Positions 1-8,658 of a DNA stretch of 64,000 bases are shown one piece after another. The stretch covers positions 62,001 to 126,000 of the forward strand of contig JAHDQW010000007.1 of NCBI GenBank assembly GCA_018433585.1, given 5' to 3'. The translations under genes and the position numbers were made by a program. How positions within the stretch are numbered: position 1 is the stretch's first letter; the number at the start of each line of letters is the position of its first letter. This stretch comes from Candidatus Praeruminimicrobium purgamenti. GTDB taxonomy: Bacteria; Elusimicrobiota; Endomicrobiia; Endomicrobiales; Endomicrobiaceae. The notes beneath the pieces were generated by a model. It had not been told where the DNA came from. It did no database searches and saw only the letters and a list, made by a program, of their open reading frames with translations.

Positions 1-656
1 AGTAATTTTAATATGAATATAATAATTACTACGCAAAAACCTATATGCCATCCGCTTACCACAAGAATATGAATAAGTCCTGTATTTATAAAATCTGTTT
101 TTGTTTCTTTGTCCGAAAAATAGCTGCTGCCGATAAACATTGACTTTAAAACCGAAGAAGAAGGTTCTTTAAAGTAAGAAGAAATTTTTTCTTCAATATT
201 TTTATTTGCTTTTAATGCCAAAGCTTTTATCTTGTCGGGTTTTTTGCCTGTCAGTTCAAAAGTATAAAGATAAAATTTTGTATAAATATTTTGTCTCTGC
301 AGATACAGATTATAATTGAAAGTATAAGGAAAAACCGGCTTTTCGATTTTTGAAAGTTTTCCAGATATGCATACTAAATCACCGTATTCTATTTTGTAGG
401 CCTGCGGGGCATAAATAAGAACTTTTTCTTTTATTCTGATGCCGTTAATACCGTCTGCCGCAAGAATAAATTCCTGCCCGTTTGTTTTTATCGACGGTGT
501 ATCAATAACTTTCCCGGTGATGACGACTCTCTTTTGCCCGGTATTGTAAATTAAAAAGCTGTGTTTATCCGGAGAGAAAAATCCTGCGTAATCAAAAATA
601 ATAATAGCGGAAACATAGATAAATAAAACAGTTATTACGGGACGTTTAAACAGCAT
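1..656 (-). CDS. comEC: ComEC/Rec2-type DNA uptake channel, N-terminal part (cut by window edge)
   Basis: About 218 N-terminal residues are visible; the gene continues past position 1. The start is an ATG at 656, overlapping the end of the upstream gene by 11 bases, so the two are probably translationally coupled. A membrane segment at about residues 6-24 is followed by a soluble stretch resembling the N-terminal domain of ComEC. Near residues 190-205 the segment TGLIHILVVSGWHIG matches the start of the Competence membrane domain, where a conserved HxxxxSGxH-type motif is usual. ComEC family members form the inner-membrane channel that carries single-stranded DNA into the cell during natural transformation. 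The C-terminal channel and any metallo-beta-lactamase-like domain lie outside the window, so completeness cannot be judged. Confidence 0.85.
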   Translation of the reverse strand, partial: MLFKRPVITVLFIYVSAIIIFDYAGFFSPDKHSFLIYNTGQKRVVITGKVIDTPSIKTNGQEFILAADGINGIRIKEKVLIYAPQAYKIEYGDLVCISGKLSKIEKPVFPYTFNYNLYLQRQNIYTKFYLYTFELTGKKPDKIKALALKANKNIEEKISSYFKEPSSSVLKSMFIGSSYFSDKETKTDFINTGLIHILVVSGWHIGFCVVIIIFILKL

Positions 657-2250
657 TGTGTCTGTTTTTTAACATTGTTTTTATTTGTTCGAGTTTTTCC
701 GATACGTCAGAATCGTAAGGGTTTATTTTGAAAGCTTCTTTTGTATAGAAGTAAGCTTTTTTTATATTGTTTTTTTTAAGGTAAATTTCTCCGAGAGTAC
801 TCATGCTTCCGAATTTGAGAAACGGTTTATTTCTCGAGTCTGATAAAATATTTAAACATATTTTTTCGGCTTCGTCGGTATTGCCTTCATGTATAAGTAT
901 CGACGTTATATCAAAGATATATCTGTCGCCGTAGCTTAATCTGTAAGCTTCGTAAATAAAATTTTTATACTGTTCGTAATCGCCTGCGGATAAATAAACT
1001 TTTGCAAGCCCGTTGAGGACCAGGTGATAATCGGGTGCATCAATATAAGCCGTCGACCAGTATACGTCTGCTTTTTTGTATTTGTCCGTTTGAATATAAG
1101 ACAGGTATAAAAACATTGAAAAAAACATTAAGTACAAAGCAATCAAATATTTTTTTGATACCGGATAACGCGTTATAACATAATGAACAAGAGACGTTAT
1201 AATAACTGCAACGCCCAAAGACGAAAGTATTAATCTGTGCGGCAGGAAAATATATTCTTTTTGTAAAAAAGTCGGCAAAAGCAAAAGGATAAACCACGCG
1301 GCCGCAAACAGAATATTTTTTTTGCCGGTAATTTTCTTTACATACATAAAGACAAGAAGAAATAAAACTGCGGCATTCATTATAACGATGCTTATACCGA
1401 TTTTAATATTATGAAGCATCAGCGGAATGTAGTCGGGCATTATAAATTTGTCTATATATGTCATAGTCCCTGATATAGTGTTGAAAGCGTATTTTTTATA
1501 GTTTAAAAAATATTCTTTTGAATCTATGGGAGCTACGGCTGAATTTCTGAAAATGAAATAAATTATTATAACAGGAATTAAAATCATAAGGTTTTTGAGT
1601 ATCTGCTGTTTTGATATTTTATAATTGAAACAGCAGATAAGAAAAATATATATCGGCACAAGCATAAACATTGTTTCTTTTGTGAATAAAGCCAGCGTGA
1701 AGAACAAACAATGCAAAAGCAGATATTTGGTTTTATTTTGCTCGATAAAACTTAGAAAATTTATAAATGCTAAACAGATAAATGCCGTAAGAAGAGTATC
1801 GTTTCTTCCGGGAATCCACGCAATGCATGAAACGAATATCGGATGCGCGGCCATAAGCAAAAATATAAATTTTAAAATGTTTTTATCAAATTTTAATTTT
1901 ACAAGCAGCAGATAGCTTGAATACAGCGCAAGAATAAAAAATATTATATTTGTAAAATGATAAATTTTAGGACTTGAACCGAAAAAAATCGTTTCTGCCG
2001 CAAAAGACAGGTTGAGCACAGGCCTGTAATAAAAACTGTTGTTTGAAAGATAGCAGGAAGTAAAAAAAAGGTGCGGGATATTTTTTGCTTCTGACAGAAA
2101 TTTCGTATTATTGATAATCAATATGTCGTCATCGTGATATGTAAAATCAAAGTTAATGCTTTTGCCGTATAACAGAAATACCGTTATTGAAAGCAGCAGT
2201 AAAAATCCGGCGTTTGTCGTAATAAAATTTTTTATTTTAGATAAAAACAT
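646..2250 (-). CDS. Polytopic membrane protein with C-terminal TPR repeats, TMTC/GT-C-like
   Basis: This 534-residue protein has many hydrophobic segments between about residues 12 and 390, followed by a soluble C-terminal part (about 400-534) that reads as helical TPR repeats. After the first membrane segment there is an acidic loop with D40, D41 and D42, the position where GT-C glycosyltransferases such as PMT and TMTC carry their catalytic acidic residues. Combined with the C-terminal TPRs, this layout resembles bacterial TMTC-like proteins. A role in transferring a sugar from a lipid-linked donor to an envelope target is inferred and no substrate can be named. It lies between glyS and comEC in the same orientation. 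The Shine-Dalgarno sequence before the ATG at 2250 is weak. Confidence 0.65.
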   Translation of the reverse strand: MFLSKIKNFITTNAGFLLLLSITVFLLYGKSINFDFTYHDDDILIINNTKFLSEAKNIPHLFFTSCYLSNNSFYYRPVLNLSFAAETIFFGSSPKIYHFTNIIFFILALYSSYLLLVKLKFDKNILKFIFLLMAAHPIFVSCIAWIPGRNDTLLTAFICLAFINFLSFIEQNKTKYLLLHCLFFTLALFTKETMFMLVPIYIFLICCFNYKISKQQILKNLMILIPVIIIYFIFRNSAVAPIDSKEYFLNYKKYAFNTISGTMTYIDKFIMPDYIPLMLHNIKIGISIVIMNAAVLFLLVFMYVKKITGKKNILFAAAWFILLLLPTFLQKEYIFLPHRLILSSLGVAVIITSLVHYVITRYPVSKKYLIALYLMFFSMFLYLSYIQTDKYKKADVYWSTAYIDAPDYHLVLNGLAKVYLSAGDYEQYKNFIYEAYRLSYGDRYIFDITSILIHEGNTDEAEKICLNILSDSRNKPFLKFGSMSTLGEIYLKKNNIKKAYFYTKEAFKINPYDSDVSEKLEQIKTMLKNRHNAV

Positions 2251-2280
2251 AAAGACTCTTTTTCAGTAAACAGTATTTGT

Positions 2281-4389
2281 TTATTGCAATGATGACAGAG
2301 AAACAAAAGAATTAAATCTGTCAGTTATAAAATTTATTAAAGATATTCTGTTAAGCTTAAGATTTTCGTCTTCGCACATAACCATTACTTTTTCAAAAAA
2401 CAAATCCAAAAACGGTTTTATATCGTTTAATTTGCTGATGGCTTCCGAATAATTTTTTGTTTCGATAAGAGAAATAAGCTCTTGGTCTGTAAGAGAATAC
2501 TTTTCATATAACTTTTTCTCGGCTTCTTCCTGCAATAACGAAACATTCACTTTTTCGGGAATCTGCAGCTTTTGTTTTTTTGCCTGGTTCAGAATATTGG
2601 TCGCTCTTTTAAAAATGGTTGTAATCGATTCAAAAGAAGCTTCTTTTCTTAAGCTTTGCAAAGCTTCCAGCTTTATTTTTATATCTCCGATATTCTTTAT
2701 GCCGTTTTTTTGGCACGGAATAATTACGCATTTTACTTCGTCGGGTTTAAAACCTTCGTTTTCGTATATGTTTTCTATTCTGTTCCATAAAAATTTTTCG
2801 AACCTTTCTTTTGCCGTTTTGAAAGTGTCCATATTTTTTATCTTTTCAGGCATATTGTACAAAGCGGTATCGATCATTTTTTCGATATCAGCTTCAGGTA
2901 TAAAATCTCTTATCATTCTTATCATGCCGATTGACATTCTTCTGAGTCCGTAAGGATCCGCAGAACCTGAAGGCTCCAGACCTATTGCGAAATCGGCTGT
3001 CAAAGTATCGAGTTTATCGGCAAGAGAAACGACCGCCGCGAGCTTGCTTTGCGGAAGCGCGCCGGAAGCGCTTAGAGGATAATAATGCTGCTCGACTGCC
3101 TGTGAAATATCAAAAGGCTCTCCTGCGGCATCTGAGTATATCCTTCCCATAATGCCCTGAAGTTCCGGATATTCAAAAACCATTTCGCTGACCAAATCCG
3201 TTTTTGATAAATCAACGACTTTATTAATCTTTTGAGAATCGCATGATAAATGACTCTCTTCGTTTATAAAATGCGCAAGAGCTTTTATCCGGAGAAGTTT
3301 TTCATATACGGTTCCGATTTCCTTTTGGAATATTAATCCTTTAAGCCTTTCAAGAGAAGATTCCGTGGTTTTTTTTATGTCATTTTCATAGAAAAATTCC
3401 GAATCTGAAAGTCTTGCTGCGACGACTTTTTCATAACCTTCTCTTACGATATGCTGGTTTTCGGATTTTCCGTTCCTTATACCGATGAAATAATTTGTAA
3501 GTTTTCCGTTAGCGTCTTTTATTGCGAAACATTTTTGCTTTTTCTTCAAACATGTAATTAAAACTTCAGGAGGAAGCTTTAAATATTTTTCTTCAAATTT
3601 GCATAATACTGCGGTAGGAAATTCTACAAGCTGGTTGACTTCATCAACAAGTTCGTCATCCAAAACGGCTTTTGATGAAATTGTATCTGCCGCTTCGTTG
3701 ATTGAAAAAATAATTTTTTTTCTTCTTTCTTCCTGATCAACCAAAACACAGTTGTTTTGTAAAATATTTTTATAATCGTCAGCGCGGGTTATAATGACAG
3801 GCTTTGAGGTTAATGTATGGAGTCCTGTTGTTTTATTGGAAGATTTTATTGAGCCGCCGGCAAGAGAAAATTTAATTACTTTATCGCCGAACATCGCAAC
3901 TATTGTTCTTACCGGTCTTGCAAATTTAAGGCAGGAGCTTTCCCAAACCATTGTTTTCGGAAAATAAATTTTTTGTATCAGGCACGGCAGTATTTCCGAT
4001 AAAAGAGCTTCGGTTTTTACTCCTTTTATTTGTTTTACATAATGGAAATATTGTCCTTTTTCCGTTTCTTTGATTAAAAGCTGTTCAGGTTTTATATTAA
4101 GTTTTGAGGAAAAACCTATGACTGCCTGAGTCCAGTTTCCGTTGGCGTCTTTACCGGCTTTAACGGAAGGCCCGTTAAATTCCTGAGTTTTGTCTTCGCT
4201 TTTTTCCGCAACGTCATTTATTATTAAAACAAGTCTTCTTGGAGTGGAATATGTCTTTATGCCTGAAAAGTTCAAACCGGCGTTATTAAGCATATCTGTC
4301 GCAAACTTCTGCATCTGTTCAAGAGCAGGGGCGATATATGATGACGGAATTTCTTCAGTTCCTATTTCAAGTAAAACATTTTTTGCCAT
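2281..4389 (-). CDS. glyS: Glycyl-tRNA synthetase beta subunit
   Basis: Beta subunit of the heterotetrameric bacterial glycyl-tRNA synthetase. It recognises tRNA-Gly and supports glycine attachment by the alpha subunit. The N-terminus (MAKNVLLEIGTEEIP) is a signature of the family, and the 702-residue length is usual. An upstream TTG at 4407 gives a six-residue extension, but an AAGGA ribosome binding site lies inside that extension and is well placed for the ATG at 4389, so I chose 4389. The gene follows glyQ by 27 bases, the normal arrangement for this two-gene enzyme. The C-terminal region is the expected helical anticodon-binding part. No key residue is obviously missing. Confidence 0.96.
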   Translation of the reverse strand: MAKNVLLEIGTEEIPSSYIAPALEQMQKFATDMLNNAGLNFSGIKTYSTPRRLVLIINDVAEKSEDKTQEFNGPSVKAGKDANGNWTQAVIGFSSKLNIKPEQLLIKETEKGQYFHYVKQIKGVKTEALLSEILPCLIQKIYFPKTMVWESSCLKFARPVRTIVAMFGDKVIKFSLAGGSIKSSNKTTGLHTLTSKPVIITRADDYKNILQNNCVLVDQEERRKKIIFSINEAADTISSKAVLDDELVDEVNQLVEFPTAVLCKFEEKYLKLPPEVLITCLKKKQKCFAIKDANGKLTNYFIGIRNGKSENQHIVREGYEKVVAARLSDSEFFYENDIKKTTESSLERLKGLIFQKEIGTVYEKLLRIKALAHFINEESHLSCDSQKINKVVDLSKTDLVSEMVFEYPELQGIMGRIYSDAAGEPFDISQAVEQHYYPLSASGALPQSKLAAVVSLADKLDTLTADFAIGLEPSGSADPYGLRRMSIGMIRMIRDFIPEADIEKMIDTALYNMPEKIKNMDTFKTAKERFEKFLWNRIENIYENEGFKPDEVKCVIIPCQKNGIKNIGDIKIKLEALQSLRKEASFESITTIFKRATNILNQAKKQKLQIPEKVNVSLLQEEAEKKLYEKYSLTDQELISLIETKNYSEAISKLNDIKPFLDLFFEKVMVMCEDENLKLNRISLINFITDRFNSFVSLSSLQ

Positions 4390-4416
4390 TTTTTTATCCT
4401 TTATCAAATTATATAT

Positions 4417-5271
4417 TTATTTATCTTTGGAATCTAACAGTTTTATATATCCTTCGGCAACCATTTTTGCAAGTGTTCTTACCCTTAAAACATAGCTCAC
4501 TCTTTCGGATACGGAAATAGCGCTTCTTGCGTCTAACATGTTAAACAAGTGCGAACATTTCATTACGGCATCGTAAGCCGGCAGAACCAAATTTGCTTCA
4601 ACAAGTTTTTTTGCTTCCGTTTCCCAGTCAGTAAAATGTTTCAGCAGCATTTCAGTATTTGCTATTTCAAAGTTGTATTTTGACCATTGCTTTTCATCTT
4701 CAAGATGGACGTCTCCGTAAGTTACTTCGTCAGTCCACATTAAATCGTAGACATTGCTTTTCTTTTGGGAATACATGGCAAGCCTTTCAAGTCCGTATGT
4801 TATTTCCACGGAAATAGGATTAAGTTCTATTCCTCCGACCTGTTGGAAATATGTAAATTGGGTTGCTTCCATTCCGTCAATCCATACTTCCCAGCCGAGT
4901 CCCCATGCGCCAAGCGTAGGCGATTCCCAGTCGTCTTCAACAAATCTTATATCGTGTTCGGTAGGATCAAGCCCTATTGCTTTTAAACTTTCCAGATACA
5001 TTTGCTGTATGTTTGCAGGCGCAGGTTTCATGATTACCTGAAATTGGTAATAGTGCTGCAGTCTGTTAGGATTTTCTCCGTATCTGCCGTCCGTAGGTCT
5101 TCTTGAAGGTTCAACGTAAGCAACGTTCCACGGTTTATTTCCCAGACATCTTAAAAATGTAGCCGGATTAAAAGTTCCCGCTCCTTTTTCCAAATCGTAA
5201 GGCTGCCATATCAGACATCCTTTTTTTGCCCAAAACGTATGGAGCTTCATAATAATTTCTTGAAAATTCAT
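4417..5271 (-). CDS. glyQ: Glycyl-tRNA synthetase alpha subunit
   Basis: Catalytic alpha subunit of the heterotetrameric class II glycyl-tRNA synthetase, 284 residues, close to the usual length of about 290-300. The opening stretch [20 protein letters not shown] and the later segment [14 protein letters not shown] are strongly conserved family landmarks covering the motif 1 and motif 2 regions. The start at 5271 is supported by an AGAGGA ribosome binding site. It sits between recO (15 bases upstream) and glyS (27 bases downstream) in one operon. It makes glycyl-adenylate and transfers glycine to tRNA-Gly together with GlyS. Confidence 0.97.
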   Translation of the reverse strand: MNFQEIIMKLHTFWAKKGCLIWQPYDLEKGAGTFNPATFLRCLGNKPWNVAYVEPSRRPTDGRYGENPNRLQHYYQFQVIMKPAPANIQQMYLESLKAIGLDPTEHDIRFVEDDWESPTLGAWGLGWEVWIDGMEATQFTYFQQVGGIELNPISVEITYGLERLAMYSQKKSNVYDLMWTDEVTYGDVHLEDEKQWSKYNFEIANTEMLLKHFTDWETEAKKLVEANLVLPAYDAVMKCSHLFNMLDARSAISVSERVSYVLRVRTLAKMVAEGYIKLLDSKDK

Positions 5272-5286
5272 TTTGTCCTCTGTATT

Positions 5287-5955
5287 TTAATTTATATATT
5301 TAATTTTTTTAAGAAAAATGCCGACAGACGGCTGGGGAATGTATGTCTTGATATAACTTTCAACATAGTTCCACATAATTTTATCTTTCTTATCCTCAAA
5401 ACCTTCAATATTTTCAAGATCGTCGCCGCAGCAGTTAGATACTCTTTTCAGATATAAAAAATCTTCTTTCTTTATATGTGAAGAATATTCTCTTACAAGG
5501 TATTCCATCATGTTGTATCCTGAAAGCTTTAATAATCTTAAAGAAAAAGCCGTTAAAACACGCAAAGGAGTTTTTGAAGTGCCCAGCAGATTCCACGTTC
5601 TTGATATTAACTCGTATTTCTTTGTGTTTTCCATATGTATCGGGGCGAATTTATCGCTTATTTCGCTTACGTATAAAGCAAGTATATGCCTGTCAAAATC
5701 CTGTTTAACTTCAGTATTGTTGTTTAATATTCTTGCTCCTGTAACCGTAGGCTTTGCATAAATTGAAGTCTGGTAAATCATAAGCTCGCTTTCAGTAACA
5801 GGCTCTGTGGCGCATGCCAGTTTTGCAACTATTTTTTTTGCTCCCGGCACAACGGCGTTAATTTTTCCCCATTTGCATGTATAAACCGTAATCATTTTAT
5901 CGGATTCCGATAAAACTTTACTGTTTAATATCAAACCTCTAACATTATAATACAT
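5287..5955 (-). CDS. recO: DNA repair protein RecO
   Basis: RecO loads RecA onto SSB-coated single-stranded DNA together with RecR, which is also encoded in this window at 16353. The 222-residue protein starts with the OB-fold signature (VRGLILNSKVLSESDKMITV) and has the helical C-terminal domain. The four-cysteine zinc site found in many RecO proteins appears reduced: only an adjacent C-C pair (SNCCGD) is visible near residues 175-180. Its ATG overlaps the end of the upstream CNNM gene by 11 bases. The neighbourhood ybeY, recO, glyQ, glyS is common in bacteria and supports the call. Confidence 0.9.
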   Translation of the reverse strand: MYYNVRGLILNSKVLSESDKMITVYTCKWGKINAVVPGAKKIVAKLACATEPVTESELMIYQTSIYAKPTVTGARILNNNTEVKQDFDRHILALYVSEISDKFAPIHMENTKKYELISRTWNLLGTSKTPLRVLTAFSLRLLKLSGYNMMEYLVREYSSHIKKEDFLYLKRVSNCCGDDLENIEGFEDKKDKIMWNYVESYIKTYIPQPSVGIFLKKIKYIN

Positions 5956-7213
5956 TTTGTTTAATTCTTAAAATAATCCTTTTAATTTTTTTAATATCAA
6001 CGCTTTCAATTTCAATCTCAAAATTTTCCCATGAAACTTTTTCGCACACTTTCGGAATATATCCGAAACATTCAAGAACCCAGCCGTTTATGGTTGAAAA
6101 ATGGTCTTCCGGAATATTGATTTTTAATTCGTCGTTTACGTTTGCTATGGATTCGGAAGCGTTTATAAGGTATTCATTTTCTTCGAGTTTTATGACATTT
6201 TTTTCTTTAACGTCATATTCATCCCATACTTCTCCTATAATTTCTTCAAGCAAATCTTCTATTGTCACAAGTCCTATCGTTGAGCCGAACTCGTCCACCA
6301 CTATTGCCATATGATGTCTTCCTGTTTTAAAATTTACAAGAAGCTGTTTCGTGTATGCAGTCTCAGGAACATAATATACTGGGCGTAAAATATCTTCAAT
6401 GGTAAACAAATTTTCGTTTCTCCAAGTGGCTGCAATATCTTTAACGTTCAGAATACCTATAATGTTATTCATTGTTCCTTTGTATACGGGAACTCTTGAA
6501 TACTGCGTAGCTATAATCTGCTCTATTATTTTATCTTTAGGCTGGTCCAAATTAACCGCAAAAATTTCAGATCTTGCCACCATAACCTGAGTAATTTTTG
6601 TTTTTCTGAATTCTATTATTCTGTTTATGATTTTTCTCGAGCCGAGAGACAGCGGAGAAACATTTTCGTTTGACAGTAAAAAATCCACTTCATCGGCGCC
6701 CATAGACTGCGGTTCAGATGTTTTTCTGCCGAAAAAATTAAGAAGACCGTTAGATATCGATACAAGAAAAGAGTTTAGATGTGTTGTTATCGAAGTCAAA
6801 TTTACTATTACAGGCAGAGCTTTTACGGCATATTGTTCGGCTTTATAACGGCATATAGTTTTTGGAAGAATATTGGCAAAAATCAGAGTTATTATTATTG
6901 ACAAGACTGATAAAATTGTCAGCCAAACGGCTTTATCAAGATTATAAGAGGCTATAATATCTAACGTAATGGAAGCCGCCATAACTCCCACTGCCACAAC
7001 AGACATGTTCATCCATACAAGCAAAGTGGTTATAACGTCATCCGGATTTTTTTCCCAATATGATATGTATTTGTATATTTTATTATATTTTTCTTTAGCT
7101 CTTCTTATATGAGAATTTGTCAGGCTGGTTATAGCTGTTTCAGCGCCTGAAAAAAACGCATTTAAAGCCAGAAAGAAAAGGAAGATAAATAATTTAATAA
7201 TTAAAACGGTCAT
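5945..7213 (-). CDS. CNNM/CorC-type membrane protein with CBS pair and C-terminal CorC_HlyC domain
   Basis: This 422-residue protein has the full layout of the family often annotated as hemolysin or magnesium/cobalt efflux protein. A DUF21 (CNNM) transmembrane domain spans about residues 1-190. Two CBS domains follow at about 205-330, with the typical sequences MVARSEIFAVNLD and VVDEFGSTIGLVTIEDLLEE. The C-terminal CorC_HlyC domain covers about 335-420. CNNM proteins are linked to divalent-cation transport, with the CBS pair sensing nucleotides; the substrate cannot be read from sequence. The start has an AAAGGA ribosome binding site. It follows by 9 bases a paralogue that lacks the last domain. 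Confidence 0.87.
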   Translation of the reverse strand: MTVLIIKLFIFLFFLALNAFFSGAETAITSLTNSHIRRAKEKYNKIYKYISYWEKNPDDVITTLLVWMNMSVVAVGVMAASITLDIIASYNLDKAVWLTILSVLSIIITLIFANILPKTICRYKAEQYAVKALPVIVNLTSITTHLNSFLVSISNGLLNFFGRKTSEPQSMGADEVDFLLSNENVSPLSLGSRKIINRIIEFRKTKITQVMVARSEIFAVNLDQPKDKIIEQIIATQYSRVPVYKGTMNNIIGILNVKDIAATWRNENLFTIEDILRPVYYVPETAYTKQLLVNFKTGRHHMAIVVDEFGSTIGLVTIEDLLEEIIGEVWDEYDVKEKNVIKLEENEYLINASESIANVNDELKINIPEDHFSTINGWVLECFGYIPKVCEKVSWENFEIEIESVDIKKIKRIILRIKQNVL

Positions 7214-7222
7214 AATATCCTT

Positions 7223-8221
7223 TTAAAGTTCATACTCGTCGAGTATTTCTCCTACAATTTCTTCAACAATATCTTCAAGAGTTACCATTCCCAAAATAAC
7301 GTCTTTTTTATCTTTTATAAACGCAATGTGAGTTCTTCCGGACTGCAGTTCTTTTAAAAGTTCGCTTATTTTTTTGTCCGGATCTATAAAGAATGCCGGC
7401 TTTATGCATGTTCTTGAAAATTTACCGCCGTTTTCTTTCCATATCCAGAAGATGTCGTTGATATGTATATATCCGATAATATTTGTTTTCTTGCCTTCAT
7501 ATACAGGCACTCTGCTTCTTGAAGTTTCAATTACCATATCAATGAATTTTTCTTCGTTTTCGGCAATATTGACCGATTCTATATCAGCAAACGGAGTCAT
7601 AACTTTTACGGCAGGCGTTTCTGAAAACCAGACCGAACGTTCAAGCATTCCGCTTATGTCTTTGTCAAAGACTCCTTCTTTATCGGCTTCCGATATAAGA
7701 GACTTGACTTCATCTTTGCTTAGAGTAGGATATACGGCGGAAGTTTCGTTTTTGTTATAAAAAATATCAAGAATTTTTAATACCGGAAAAAGAAACGGTT
7801 TTGCGATGAATTCTATTTTGGCCAGTATAGGGACGGCAAACAGGGCGACTCTCTGCGAATTGGCCCTGCTGTATATTTTCGGAGTAATTTCACCGATTAC
7901 AAGCACTACGAAAGTTGTTGCTATCCATGTGAAAAATTCGAGAATATGTCTGTTAACCATACTGAATATGGATTCAGATAACGAAGTCGACAAAAAGCTT
8001 ATTACCATGTCAGAAACGACGTTCCCCGTTAAAATCACGGTAAGCAGGTAGTAAGGGCTGTCAAGCCATCGTAAAAGAGGCGTTGCAATTGATTTTTTTA
8101 GAACGATAAGTTTCTTTACTCTGTATTTTGAAAGGCTGTTTAATGCTATCTCCGAAGCCGACCAAAAAGCAGATAACATAAAAAAAATAATAAGAAATAT
8201 TAACCCTAAGAAAATAAACAT
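7223..8221 (-). CDS. CNNM/DUF21 membrane protein with CBS pair, lacking the CorC_HlyC domain
   Basis: A shorter (332-residue) paralogue of the next gene. It has a DUF21 transmembrane region at about residues 1-180, a CBS pair ending in MVTLEDIVEEIVGEILDEYEL, and then stops. The C-terminal CorC_HlyC domain present in its 422-residue neighbour is absent. The ending falls exactly at the domain boundary, so it looks like a stable architecture and not a frameshift. It overlaps ybeY by 16 bases upstream and is 9 bases from the full-length paralogue downstream. Tandem CNNM genes are known in several phyla, and the two products could form a heterodimer. Function in divalent-metal handling is inferred from the family. 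Confidence 0.82.
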   Translation of the reverse strand: MFIFLGLIFLIIFFMLSAFWSASEIALNSLSKYRVKKLIVLKKSIATPLLRWLDSPYYLLTVILTGNVVSDMVISFLSTSLSESIFSMVNRHILEFFTWIATTFVVLVIGEITPKIYSRANSQRVALFAVPILAKIEFIAKPFLFPVLKILDIFYNKNETSAVYPTLSKDEVKSLISEADKEGVFDKDISGMLERSVWFSETPAVKVMTPFADIESVNIAENEEKFIDMVIETSRSRVPVYEGKKTNIIGYIHINDIFWIWKENGGKFSRTCIKPAFFIDPDKKISELLKELQSGRTHIAFIKDKKDVILGMVTLEDIVEEIVGEILDEYEL

Positions 8222-8658
8222 TTAAATATTTTATCCTGTCTGGAGAACATTAATGATTTATTTTCGGCATCATAATCCGTGTATCCTTCAAGGTGCAGAA
8301 TTCCGTGGATTATTAAATAACATAATTCCTGTTCATGCGTAAAACCGTATTTCTTTGCGTTTTTTTTAGGTCTGTTTGAAGATATGTATATGTCTCCCAT
8401 AAACAGCTCTTCGGAAACCAAAAAAGATATCACGTCGGTAATTCTGTTTACTTTTCTGTATTTTCTGTTCATCTTTTTAATTTCATCGTCTGAAATCATT
8501 GTAAAACTTATTTGGCATTTTTTTATTTTTTCATGTTTCAAAGCCGTATCGGCCGCTCTTTGAAGAAGCGGAAGCATTTTTTTATTAAAACCTTTAAAGA
8601 TTACTTCTGTTTTCCGTGAGTTATTTTCTTTCCGATGTTTTGTATTCAATTCTTGCAT
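8206..8658 (-). CDS. ybeY: Endoribonuclease YbeY, 16S rRNA 3'-end maturation
   Basis: YbeY is a zinc-dependent single-strand endoribonuclease involved in 16S rRNA 3' processing and ribosome quality control. The 150-residue protein has the family core RITDVISF, MGDIYIS and the metal motif HGILHLEGY. In typical YbeY the motif is HxxxHxxxxxH; here H118 and H122 are present but the third position (residue 128) is Asp. The motif is therefore HxxxHxxxxxD, which could still bind zinc as in Asp-zincins. The gene overlaps the upstream HD gene by 38 bases and the downstream CNNM gene by 16 bases, suggesting coupled translation. Confidence 0.9.
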   Translation of the reverse strand: MQELNTKHRKENNSRKTEVIFKGFNKKMLPLLQRAADTALKHEKIKKCQISFTMISDDEIKKMNRKYRKVNRITDVISFLVSEELFMGDIYISSNRPKKNAKKYGFTHEQELCYLIIHGILHLEGYTDYDAENKSLMFSRQDKIFKCLFS

